In this document: piece after piece, positions 23,031 to 35,400 of the stretch
Position numbering within the stretch: position 1 is the stretch's first letter
How the letters are laid out: each line of letters opens with the position of its first letter
From: Atopsyche davidsoni
Taxonomy: Eukaryota; Arthropoda; Insecta; Trichoptera; Hydrobiosidae
Assembly (NCBI GenBank): GCA_022113835.1
Contig: JAILWY010000026.1
Location: forward strand, 9,823,001-9,887,000
DNA: 64,000 bases
Direction of reading: 5' to 3'
Made by a program: the position numbers and the translations under genes
The notes under the pieces: model-generated
What the model was told of the DNA's origin: nothing
What the model saw: the letters and a program-made list of their open reading frames with translations, nothing else
The model's database searches: none

Positions 23031-26000
23031 AAACGGCACTTTTACGGCCCGTTCGGGTCGGACTTCCACGCTCTCACTGACCCGCACTCCGCTGCCTGAA
23101 TAACTCCACTCGCTGGTAACGAGTGCTATCGATTCCCCCTTCGCTCTGTTTAGGCCCGCAATGATGTCTCTTGTCTGACTGTGATTCACGACGCTACCGA
23201 CACACCGATTCTCGACATTCTTTCGCGAGTGGCGTCTTTTATCAAGAAAATCGCGTTAGAACTCATATCATTTTAATCATCAAATTTTTAAAGTACAGTG
23301 CTCGTAATTAAAAACATTCCATCTGTGTATTTTATTTATATATTTATACAAATAATCAGACATTGAATCAATGAGTCATGAGAATCTAATGATAATATTT
23401 TATTTTTATAAATGTTTTTTTCTGGAGTTATTATTTTTTTTTCATAAGACAAAGGTTTTATATTTGGTCATAAGTGAGGTGCATTGAATGGACAAAAAGA
23501 CTTCCTTGAAAAGACATAAAAAGGCAGTAGAGCTATTTCCGTCGTCTAGCATTGTACAAATAAATTTATTCATATAACGTATATATACGTTGTTTAGTCA
23601 TAGAAATATATGTACCCAACAATATCACCCGGGAAGTTGGCTGGCCACGGCGAGGGCTTGCATTATTGTCAAAAAAATCAATAATATATAATTTTTTTGC
23701 AATGTGATCCATGATAATAAGTAGTGATACTATTTTTATACTCTTAGACACTCGTTTTCATTGTTTTTTTAAAATATTATTAGCTTTTTAAGGCTTGTCA
23801 TACGTAGCAAAGTTTTTGTTGTTAAACTTTAAAACTTATCTACAAGTTGTAAACATATTTTTTTTACCGTGAATCTGTTTTTCAATAATTTTACAGTTGA
23901 TATTTTTTTTATATAAAAGATGTTTTTGTGATTTTTGACTAGTTTCACCAACCTATTTGTTTGAAAATATTGAATTTTAAAGTTCATTATTTTTGTTAAA
24001 AGATAGTTTTCTTTTAAAGCATACCCTGAAATCTCTCCAACGTCATAAAATCTTATGTTTATTCCGACGTCACTAATACGTTCGTAGACGTCTGCTCCGG
24101 CGCTGTCGTATCACATGACGTAGGACGGCGTTTTTACAAATGAAAATAAATTTATCTCGTCCAATTTAGAGTCCGCTTTATTAATTTGTTCCGGCGAAAA
24201 GGTCGGAGATAATTAAAACGGTGTTTATTACAGTTAAAAGCCTTTCGATAAATCGATCGAATGAGCGTGCAAATGGACTATTACAGATATTGGCGTTTTC
24301 AGAGTTTAAATTATGTGAGAGCTCCTTTTTCGCGAAGAATATGATACAAATGCTAGGCCATCATTTATCCTAAGTCTGGTCTATGACGGACATAAAATCC
24401 AGAATAACTCTAACTTTGGTTTATCGTTTAGGCGCTTATCTTTTTTGGCAAACCATGTGAACTTATAGACCTCGTCTATATATGTTTTGAAGGAATATTT
24501 TCTGATATGATTCTTCTTAAACTTATAATTCATTTGTAAATTGCCATATCATTCTATCGAAGTTCAGATACAATCAAACAAGCATTGATCATCGAATCTG
24601 AATTTCCTTACCTTTTTGTCATTCCGGCAAAAACATTAAATATTTAACTGTGCAATGTGTTAGACAGTGCTACTAATCTAAACCGACATAAATATTATTT
24701 TCTGTTGAAATTATTAGAAAACGAAATATTAGAATAGTAATATTTAGTAGTACGCGAATCCGCCGAAAAACATTTTTTAGAGATCTATTTTCACTTGCGT
24801 AAACAGTTTATAAATTTTCTCGCTACGACTCTCCAGCTTTTTGACGAGAGCACTTAATTCGTGACGCAATTCAAACAACGCTACGAGTCCGCACCCCTTC
24901 TGCCGTACCCCAAACTTCAACGCAAATATCTTAAGACGGCCCCTTCTTGCCGCAGATCTTGATTGTTGCGTCACAACATTATCGATGGCCTTCCATGGAA
25001 CTTAGCGAGGCTCCGTACCCTCCACATTCTAGAAAGATCCTTCCGAACGTTGCGTAATTTGTGAGCGGCCGCCTTTGGGGGTCTTTTGTCCCGTATTTAA
25101 ATTACTACAAGGGGCTCGCCATTGTGCCGGAGCATTCTCTATTTTTTGGTCGCCTTTGATCGAGGCAGCCATTTTTCACTTTGTTTTTGACATAGTGAAT
25201 GATGTAAATTTTCCGCTAGATTACAACTCTTGCCATTTTTACACGGAGAAGCTGAGCATAGATTAAAGCATATTTAAATAAAACCTGAACCCGAATCTCG
25301 GGGACAACACGAATATTTATTTTTCGCATTAAGCCATTTAGTTATTATTTTTTATTTTAGATCGGCGTCAGATGTTGGTTGGTATTATTAACTTGTTGTA
25401 ATCGTTCGCTTATGTTTTAATTAAAAATTCTATCGAGTGGCTTACATAATACACGCTTAAAATTCTCAAAGTATAGCGATGATACAAGCTAATGAATCAA
25501 GCTAATCAATATAAGGCTTGTGAATCGAAATGATGGCAGATATTTTCTATTCTGAGCCTTAAAATACTTGTATACTTTTATTCCGAAAACGGGTTCAACA
25601 TGGCATGAGTATTGAGCGCTGCACATGACCTCAGGCTAGTTGAAACTGTTTACTTATGCACCCGCATATCGCATTTCAATTGGATGTATGTCTGGCTATC
25701 TAAATCACCCCGGCCATTTCGTAGAATCTGCTTGTAAATGTACGCCTCATATATTATTGCGATATTGGCCATTTTTACTTTCGCATTATTTCGTCAAACG
25801 AAAGGAGGACAGCATAGGAGGTCATAAACGATGCGAACGTCGCGCAATAAAATGAAGGATGGAAACAGATGTTTGGATTCAGTGATTAATTATTCTCAAC
25901 GGTTAACCTCCCTGCGAAAACAAATAAAAACGAACTCGACAAACCGTGAATTTTCCGTTTGTTGGGATTGGTCAAGGAATGTTGGCATCTCTCGAACGTC

Positions 26001-26263
26001 ACCCGTGATAGACTCGGGACTTGTGTTTTATTTAAGAAATAACCTCTCGACAATACTGCAAGGCGATGCTATTTTGTAAATATTATAATGCGTTGCGTTA
26101 TTTTAACGGGTTGCTTAGCAAGAGTTAGTTATTCCATTCTATGTTACTAACGGGAGAAACTTGAACAAAAGCGGCAAGAGAATTGCACTGCAACGAACTT
26201 CGTGTGTTTTCACTGAAACTCTCCAGACCGCAATGCCGATTGGACCCTAATGAGGCACCCAAC

Positions 26264-26315
26264 AGTACTGCCAATAAATCATTCATCTCGTGCGGAGAAA
26301 CTCATTGGCAGTATC
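26264..26315. repeat. Small inverted repeat
   Basis: TACTGCCAAT at 26,266-26,275 is the exact reverse complement of ATTGGCAGTA at 26,304-26,313, with a loop of 28 bases. A few further pairs and a G-T wobble extend the stem outward. It resembles neither a known microRNA nor a transposon end that I recognise. Confidence 0.45.
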
Positions 26316-26970
26316 GTATACAAACGTCCATCCGTCGTCAAATGTTTCACAACGAATAGTCTCTGCCGAGTCTTATTTTACTGGCATGCGAAAATGCAAA
26401 TAACCATAATAAATTTTCGATTTTACGATTAATCGAATAACTATACGTCTCGTTTTAATTTTTATAAACCTTAATAGTCTACATATACTTAAAGGCGGAG
26501 ATAAAAAATCCCGAAAAAGTTTATCGTCTTGTTCTCAGTTAGAAAATAGTAGAAAAAAAAATGATTAACTTTATGGTATTGCTATAAAACATAATCTTAG
26601 TAGTAATTAACTACAAATTGAACCTACTACTACTACCTTGTTTTCTTAAATTCATCTCTATGTCGACTGTTGTATTGATTGCAACAAACGATGTTTTTTC
26701 TAAATATATTTACATAATTCCTATGATTGAATCTTTATTTATTATAGCACAAGAACTATTTGTTATTTTATATTATGATCATTTGGTATTTCGTAATATC
26801 GGAGTAGCAATTTTTTCATTTAATTAAATGAACACATCTTCCGGCGTACATTTCGAGTCGATAGCAATCTCTCTGATGCGATTTTTTGCGGAGAGGTCTA
26901 ACAATTTGGCATTACTTCAATTAGCTCGGAAACGAAGCACCGCTGTCACCCGCCGCCGGCCGGGCGCGCG

Positions 26971-27110
26971 GCGGGGGTGGCGGGGGGTAGTGGGGGAGGC
27001 GGGGGGTAGTGGGGGTGGCGGGGGGTAGTGGGGGTGGCGGGGGGTAGTGGGGGTGGCGGGGGGTAGTGGGGGTGGCGGGGAGGTGGCGGGGGTGGCGGGG
27101 GTGCGGCGCC
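26971..27110. repeat. G-rich 19-bp minisatellite
   Basis: About six copies of a 19-bp unit containing GGGGGGTAGTGGGGG. The TAG landmarks fall at 26,988, 27,007, 27,026, 27,045 and 27,064, exactly 19 bp apart. The array then degrades into GGTGGCGGGG repeats. The plus strand carries many runs of five or six G separated by short loops, the pattern of strong G-quadruplex formation. Long open frames on the minus strand are Pro-rich by-products. Confidence 0.92.
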
Positions 27111-27114
27111 GGGC

Positions 27115-29430
27115 GTTGCGCAAGAGCGTTGCGACGCCGGCGCCAGCCAGTGCGCACGCACTCACCGAACCTACACACGCCGGTCGACTTTATTTCTTCC
27201 GCCGGTAAAAGTGATGTGCCCTACAGGGAGAACCGGTTCGATAATTTTTATTCACTGTTATTCACATGAAAATCCGCACGATATTGAATTGATGACGGCA
27301 TCGCTATACTGTACCAAAAGTGTTACTTCTACCGTTGCTTTATGCGAAATATGAATTGCAGAAATAATTTTATGCGTGAATAAGTATTGTTTATTTATTT
27401 GAAGAATGTTTTTATTTCAAACGAGTTTTTGTAAATAAAGAATTATCATAAATAATCACCATTTTAACTTCAATGTCAAATTATTTTATAGATAAAAATT
27501 CTGTGGAAGCAGTCGCAACAACATTTTATATCCTCTTTATATATCTTTTCTCTTTGATTGGCGAAAGGATAAATTAGATGTTAAAGCGACGCGTTTTTGG
27601 CCACCACTTCGACTTTGGCTCAGTACGTAGACGAAGTTATTTAAAAATGAAAAAACTAGAAATTTTATTTATAAAATATTAAATATTTTTAACGAACCGG
27701 TTTACATTATTTTCGGGGACATCACTGTAGCGACAACCTGGCCAATTAATACCAGAATGTATGGGCGTACCTACATTGCCAACACGTGTGGTTTTTATGC
27801 ATTCTCCTACTATCTATAATCTATTCTACGAATATTCTCGTTTTAAAGAAATTTGAATTATATTTTTTTGTTATTTTGACTTTTAATGCATCTGTTTGTT
27901 TGCCTTGTGCTGATTAGCTCAGATAAACGAGTGTGTATTGATTGTTTTCTCAGGTTGCACATAATTCACTCTCTCTTGGTTCAATGTAATTTGAGGAATC
28001 CAATTATTAATTATGAATTACTTGTATCCTCCACATGCATTCTTGTTTTTAACAAGGTTTATGTTTGTACTAATTGTTAATTATATTTGGAATTCTTCGC
28101 GGCTCGTTGGGTTTCTTAATTTAAGGCATACAATATATTTGTAGTGAATTTAAAAAAAAAATGAATTTCCCCAAAGGTGGAGAACTAACAATACTAATAT
28201 AAACATTTTCGAAAATATCATCCAAATATAATTTAAATTAGAACTTATTTTACACTAAAGGTATCACTGGACATTTATACAGCCTCTAAAAACCTCTGCG
28301 ACTATTAATGTATGCGCATTGTTACCGATTACATTGTTATTAGTCGTGATTATTCAGTGTTATGCTTGATAAAAGTCAAAATATTTAAAAGTCTTTTGCT
28401 TGAAACACAAATCGTGATAAAATAATATTTTGTTTAAATTATTATCAAATAAACAATTAATATAATTAATCCAATAATGGGACTACTTGTTTATACATTG
28501 TATAATGGAATATTTTAAATAGTCGACAGTTATTTGTAGTTCGCTTATCATTATTAATTTTCCACAAATTTGCTAATGCTATGTTGTATCTATTAGAAGC
28601 TCAAATATGTGATATTTTATCTAATACGTCACATGTGTAATTACTCAAATTACCTAATTACAGATAATGTAGGCACTATCTATTACAAATCGTTCAATGG
28701 ATCAAACAATATTTTGATAACCTTATCTGGTTCACGGAATTGTAAATAATGAGAAACAAAAATCTAGAACGTTTTGTATTGTATATTTTTTACCTGTGAA
28801 TATGTCAGTCATCGGATGTAATCTCATGTCCCTTATCCATTATAAGATTATAGGGTTAAGAAAGCTCTCTCGTTCCGTTATCTTTTTTTTAATATTCAGT
28901 GAAGAATTTGTGGATTTTATTTATTTAAAAATGATTCCCAACTTACGTTTGTAAAGATTAGGCAAATTAACACGAAAAATCTTTATCTTTGATTGTTTAG
29001 ATTTCTTTATAAAATGATTTTTCTTCTTTAATAAATAATTATTAGTAATTTTACAAAAAAATAATTATTATATAAAAATGAGCTATATAGGTAGAAAAAT
29101 AGACATTATTATTCCACTGTTCCAACAATAAATCATATCAAACTTTTCTATACGTCTTTTCATAAAAACTCACACTTATTATGTTACATTTGCCATGTCT
29201 TATATATGTACTTATCTGTAACATACTTCGCTTGGACTGTGCGGTTTTTTTACCTTTAAAATAGACACGTAAAAGATAGACGGTGGTCCCTTTTGAAGAG
29301 CAACCGAACGCGTGAAAGAATTCTTAAGGCAGATGCCGTCATAGACTCTCTCCCTTATTCTTACGAATGGCCTTATAGAGATTAAGCGCACCCTAATAAA
29401 TTATGCGTCCCCAGCATTGTCTCCCTGGGA
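27115..29430. other. Gene-free AT-rich stretch
   Basis: No open frame of note, no RNA gene and no repeat that I can support beyond poly-A/T runs and short AT-rich tracts. Confidence 0.5.
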
Positions 29431-29435
29431 AGGGT

Positions 29436-29490
29436 GCGTGCCTCGAGCGTGCCTTGAGCGTGCCTTGAGCGTGCCGTGAGCGTGCGCGGC
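29436..29490. repeat. 11-bp tandem repeat
   Basis: Four copies of GCGTGCCTTGA-like units start at 29,436, 29,447, 29,458 and 29,469, followed by a partial copy. The array is GC-rich against an AT-rich surround. Units two and three are identical. Confidence 0.85.
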
Positions 29491-29499
29491 GTGCCATAG

Positions 29500-32400
29500 C
29501 GCACGTCCGCACGTCTTGTCTTACGAATTCAGCTCAGAGCCGCCTATTACTTTCTTTACACTGCTTACTTATAATACTAACTTATATACCTCCAGCGTAA
29601 TCGCATTTTGCTTATTTACTATTTTATAGAACCAGTAATGAACGGAATGATAACTTAAACTCGGATTTCAAAACAAAATATGAAATAACTTTATACTGAC
29701 GGCTTAGACAAAGTATAACTTATAATTTATTTCGAATTATCATTTTATCTGTTTATTTAAAGATATTAAATATGCTAGAAGTTAAGACTGCCATAATGTA
29801 TAAATAATATATACTTAGTTTAGTTTTTTTAATCTATGTTTAAAATTGTAGTAGAAAACCAGCTCAGTATATAAGAGTATATTGTAATAAAATATTTAAT
29901 TCTCGCCTCATAGAAGCTTTTCAAAATAGAATCGTATTGAGAATTTATAAATCCTTTTCGCCTGTTAAGAGGCAACACGTGACGCCAGACATGTTGTTGG
30001 CTGGTTCAATAGCTGAGTAAACAAGTAAGAGTGGAAGAAAACATTCGCTATTCCCTTCCTTTTCTACTGCAAGTTATTCACAATCGCTACGTGCTTCTAG
30101 GCACGAGCCCTTTTGGGTTTTAATAACTGGTTGATCAACACACATGCTCTCAAATAGCGGCTCTTAACATTTTTGGATTTAGATATCACCAAATTCGCTT
30201 TATACGAGTATATAATATTTATTATAGACTAAGTTACATTTGATATTTTACCCATCTATTTATCCGAACTTTTCATTAAAACAAGGATAGTAGTAATCGG
30301 TCGAGTTTCATAATAGAATCACATTTTTTTTAAATGGATTTTTATATATATTTTATGCATTAGGTAGTGTTTTGTTTGCGTACCCCTAAAACGCAAAGGA
30401 AGATCCCAAGAGTATGCGTACCGCGGGTCGGGGGCCGCTGCTCTAATATAATCGAGACATTTTGTTCCGTTTATCAGGTCCGATTGCAGAGAGGAATGTT
30501 GATTTGGCTTGAGAATTAAAACACATCTTTACTACGCACTATTGTAGTAACGTACGGAAAATTTGGCAGATTTTCAAGAGTTGTTTAAAAGGATAAATGT
30601 CTTATCATAAACAATGCTCGTTCAGAAGATTTAATAGAGAATATATTGCCAGTACTATCGCGAAATGTTTCCACACTAAATTAATTTAAGCGGTCATATA
30701 CCTCTAATAAAGCGTATTTAACAACCATTGTTGTCTTTTTTAAATTATTATTATTAATTTAATACAAACATTCTATGAAATATTTTTTCTGATTAAAAAT
30801 ATATATTTTACGTATTATTTTCAGCTCTCTCTTGGTGATGTTCTCTTGTGCTTGCACTTTCTTCGTACGTAAATATTGTGTTGAAATTGACAAATATGTA
30901 AGCACTCTTGAGCACGTGTTAAGAAATAAATGGTGAGTTCAGGAGTGAATTATAATACCGTACACGGACAGTGGCTTATGTAAAAATACTTAAGTAGTAT
31001 AAACAAAATAATTTCCAAGGTAAAATTCTTAGAAAGCAGCGAAAATACCAGTACACGAATCTGATCTTCTGGAAGAGAAGGCGAAAAGTACCATTTTTGT
31101 GTGGTATTGAATGAAAAATATTAGAACTCATGTTAGGTTTGTTAACCGGCTAAATGTATTTGATTCCTAGAAGCGATATATATTTTCAATAGAATTGAAA
31201 GGACTGCAACACCCGGATTCGAATGCCCAACCAACGACAAAGCTGTCGGCTGTCACACAGATAACATTTGTCAATGAATCCGGCGGACCTTGTCGCTTAT
31301 CTTATAATAATAGGGAATGATCATGTAGTGTCGACGATAAGTTTGTTGCTTGACAAGTAGTGAGAGTACAATATTCTACAACAAATAAGTGCATGCGTTG
31401 CAACCGCACTAGCAATAACACCACGTTTATTCATAACAACATAAGCCGAAACTTTACCAGCCTGCAAAACAGCTGTGGATGCAACACTGCGGTTTTATGC
31501 ATTTCTAACCACATATTTACTCTGGACAGTTGCAAATAAACAATTTGTAAATTTGCTTTTGTAAAACATAAAATTAATTATTTTGTTTATTTACATAAAA
31601 GGACCTTGTGGGTACTTGTAGTTATAGTTTGGTATCATGTCGGAAACATTATATAATAAGATGTATGATATATTTCCAATATTGAATATTTTTTACCTTA
31701 TATATAATACTGTAGCGAAATATGAATATTTTATGAACCCTTACTCTTGATTTGTATATTACATTCTATTTATAGGTATTCGGGGAATAGTTTACTATTG
31801 GTCAGTAATACATGTCATGCTATCCTATAATTTATCATTATATAAAATGAGTCGCAGATAGCTCATTACTGAAAAAAGCGCTTTCTGTAACCTATGTGAC
31901 GTATTTGACAGCTAGTGAATGATTGTTTTCGTTGAACAGGCTTTCAAAAACTTGATTTATATATTAACTTTTAACATAGTATCAGTCTTTTTGTGCACTT
32001 GTAATTTGATTATATCCGTAACTATTTTTGGTAGAAAAAAAAATCACGTTGTATGAGTTACATTTTCCAAGGTTTTCTCAAATAATTGAGCCAGTTCTTA
32101 AGTACCCACTTTAGATCCTGGGAGATAGAACATGATTCCGAATTTTTTTTTTCTACTCTAATGTATTAATCTTTTTAGGTTGATCTCATTTTTATATTAG
32201 TCTTGCGTGAATCTGGAAGTTATAAATCACCTCTTATATGACGATAGATTATCTTTTGCCATTTGTCGGGCATAAAAGCGAAATCGGTACGACCCACTTA
32301 AGGTATTTTTTCATTACCTGGAGATACGGGATTTTTCTAAAGGCGCGTTTCGACCGAAACTATTTATTTTTTAAAATAAATAGTTTATTTATAAATAGAA

Positions 32401-35400
32401 AATTGTTTATTTTCTCAATTTATATTTTATCGGTTTTTACGGTTTTATCAACAAAAAAATTAAAACCGAGAGGTTGTAGGTAATTTTAAAGCAATTAAAA
32501 GTTTAATGTTAGTGAATATATTTGGATATAATATCAATTTTATAAATTATGACTTGATAAAATATACATCAATTAGAATTTTGAGTTTTTGTTATCAGTA
32601 ACACTCATAACATGTGCGTGGATTATCTTGTTCTTGGTAGCCAAAGTCGGCATTATTTGAAAACTATTTTATGCTTAAATAATGAAATAAAACATTACAA
32701 GCCAAGGATTAATTGGTCGTATTTTTTCTCGTATTTGGTTTAAATTTTCATCGTGAGGGTTTTAGTACAGACTTTTCGGCAATGGTTTGTGAATTGTTTA
32801 ATGCTTTAGAAAGGATAATTCCTTTACGTCATTTAGATTATTACTCAATAAAGTTATTTTTTTTTATTTTTTTTTGTATATCAATTTATTATGAATATAT
32901 TCGTGTACGTAAAAAAATGCTTTTGACTAATTCAACGCTAACGTTTCTTTAGGTTTTTTCTGCTTAAATTTATGGATAGTTTATACAATCTAATATGAAG
33001 TCAGTGATTAAATAGGGTTTTTAAATGAATTTGTTTTAATTTGAAAGCGGAGATCGGATTGCCTAAGTTGTGTAATTAATTAGACATAAATTTTCTCTGG
33101 GAGCGGCTGTGCGGAAATCCACCCTCCTCCCTCGCGCCACCCTCCTCCTCCCCCCTTAACTATCGCCTTGATTGCCGCTCGGCTCTCTGACACTGGCAAC
33201 ATTTATCACAGCTGCTTTTCACTTGATCATACTTAAATTTTAGAGCTTCGATAGTGGCTACTTTCTTGGAGTGAAACGACGCTAAAACATTAACGACTAA
33301 ATACTGACTCTATCCATCCATCTCGAGATAATGCACGACATTGTTGGATTACATAAGCACACTTATAAAATATCTTTGTAAACTTTAGTAATGTGTATGT
33401 TTTATGTTTACATATATATACGTACACCCTTAGAGGATACACAAAGGTTAAATATATCTATTACTAATTAATGAGCATCGCAGATACATTTTAAGATGTT
33501 TACAAATGCTTTCTCTGTTGAGATTATACATATTCACTTAAGGATATCAGCTTCCGCCGTATTCCGCACTCAGTGAATGAAACCTTACTTATAATTTGAA
33601 ACTTATTGAATACGTATTTAAATAATATTATTATTATCTTGAGATTTTATCCGCAATTTCCATCCACTAATGTTAAACGGATATGCCGAACTTATGCAAG
33701 GTTTTAATTTAATTTTTCATATTTACAGGCCTGAGGTTTTTAGTTATATTTATTTGATATATCAAGGCGAAGAACAAAACCGAACAAAGCCTCAATGTTT
33801 TCTAATCACTTTATCTTTTTGTCAGTTTTCTACTTGTAGTTCACTCTACTCGGACACATTAGATAGGATGGCTATAGACTTGTCTAAGCTAGAATGTCTA
33901 CCGTTGGTGGTGTTATATTGTTTATTTTGATTTGCGATTTTCTAAAATCTTAAAAAAATATTAAACTGTCTCACAAAGTGAAATAAATTAAATATATGTA
34001 CACTTGTCGTTTTTTTTTAAATTTATAACTTTCTGCTTTTTTTCATTGTTATTGAATTGATTTGTTTGTCAATAATCTAATGGCAATTTGATTTAATACC
34101 GATTGGAAGCAGGCCATCGGTTGTTGGCATTGAGTTAATTGAGTGGAGGACCACCAGGGAGTGATGCAGGCGTTCAGGGTCCGCGGGTCCCGTCCATCAC
34201 TCCTCAGCACTCGCGGCTGCTGGGCCGAATAGTCAAATGTCAATTCTAGCAGAGTTTCTGTCAACTTTGACGCGATGTTATTTCGAGAAAATCCAAGGCT
34301 GCGGCCGTTTATTTATGTGTATTCTGTGTCAAGTGCAAACACGCGCGCGCCTGTAGGAGTGGATTATTTATTTATTTTAATTCTCAAATATTGTAGTGCG
34401 TACATACTACGCCGTTTTTGTCTTATCTCAAATAAGCATCTCTGTGCAAATACATCGTTTTACAATTATAATTATAGACTGTTTACATCCATTATGGCAG
34501 GCGTCGCTGATTTATTTTTGTTTTGAAGAATAATAAGTGTATTAATTACAAATGTAAATTATGATCTGATAACAAATTGTGTTTTTATTTTAATTTTATT
34601 TCCTCCTAACATTTAATTTCTTTTAATTATATTCAAAATAATTTTCGTCTTAAGTAACGCTTCGAACTTTTTCGGGCAACATTTATGAAGTGGGAGCCAA
34701 TTTGTACACTATACGGCCAAAATAACAGCTGTCATTCCATTCTCCCGGTGGACACGGAGACTGATAAAATGGAACTTCCAGGACGTCACCGATTGACTGA
34801 GACAACTAGATTCATATCTTAAGCTGATATTAATAGATCCGATTTTTGGACAAAGGTCGCTTTTTTCCCGAAGGTTAGGTACAACAATCACTTTAAAAGT
34901 TTGCGGGACGAGACTGGAATGTGAAAGCAATAAGTTAAACTGATGTTTTCGTAAACACCTAAGCACGCAAGTAGCGCTTTTTTGAAATTTACAATTGCTC
35001 CATTTTAAGCTCTTTTGGCTTATTGTCAGGCAACATAAAAAGGAAAACGAGTCTTTGGGGGCTTTCGAGCTATTGTTGTGAATTCATCTACTTAAAAAAT
35101 GTACACAATGTAATAAACTCAGTCCCGCGCGTCGCACTTTTACAGTACTGTAAAAATAATTTATAGAGTAATTTTAATATCCAAAAGTAATCGTGCTTTT
35201 TAAGCAATAAGCTTTATTCGTAATGAGCAGAAACTTTCATTACGCTTACAGCTGAAACGAAACATTGAATTATCCAAGAATAGATGGGAGTGTGAGCGGC
35301 TTGAACGTGTCATAATAAAACATTTTTAAAAATTAAATAAATTGTATTTTCATTATAGAAGCGCTTTTACGAAATTGCCTATTTGCTGTGCAGCCATTGG

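Larger units (their letters stand above)
16620..26940. other. Gene-free AT-rich stretch
   Basis: No coding region is supportable. Open frames are short, lack family motifs, and often overlap on both strands. Items seen: a C-rich island at about 22,980-23,030 with repeated CCGCCAC units inside a more complex GC-richer block (to about 23,200), another complex island at about 24,780-25,200, an imperfect hairpin at 26,264-26,315, and a short CTTTG repeat near 18,150. Either intergenic or part of a very long NRBP intron. Confidence 0.5.

Noticed and set aside
24777..24974. 65-codon minus-strand frame with Lys/Arg-rich sequence
   Set aside because: Short, no known domain, inside a GC-richer island; not enough to call a gene.
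26917..27178. Three overlapping Pro-rich minus-strand frames
   Set aside because: They are translations of the 19-bp G-rich minisatellite in all frames.
31205..31260. ATTCGAA within a GC-richer patch, resembling a tRNA or SINE B box on the minus strand
   Set aside because: No A box at the correct distance and no cloverleaf could be drawn.
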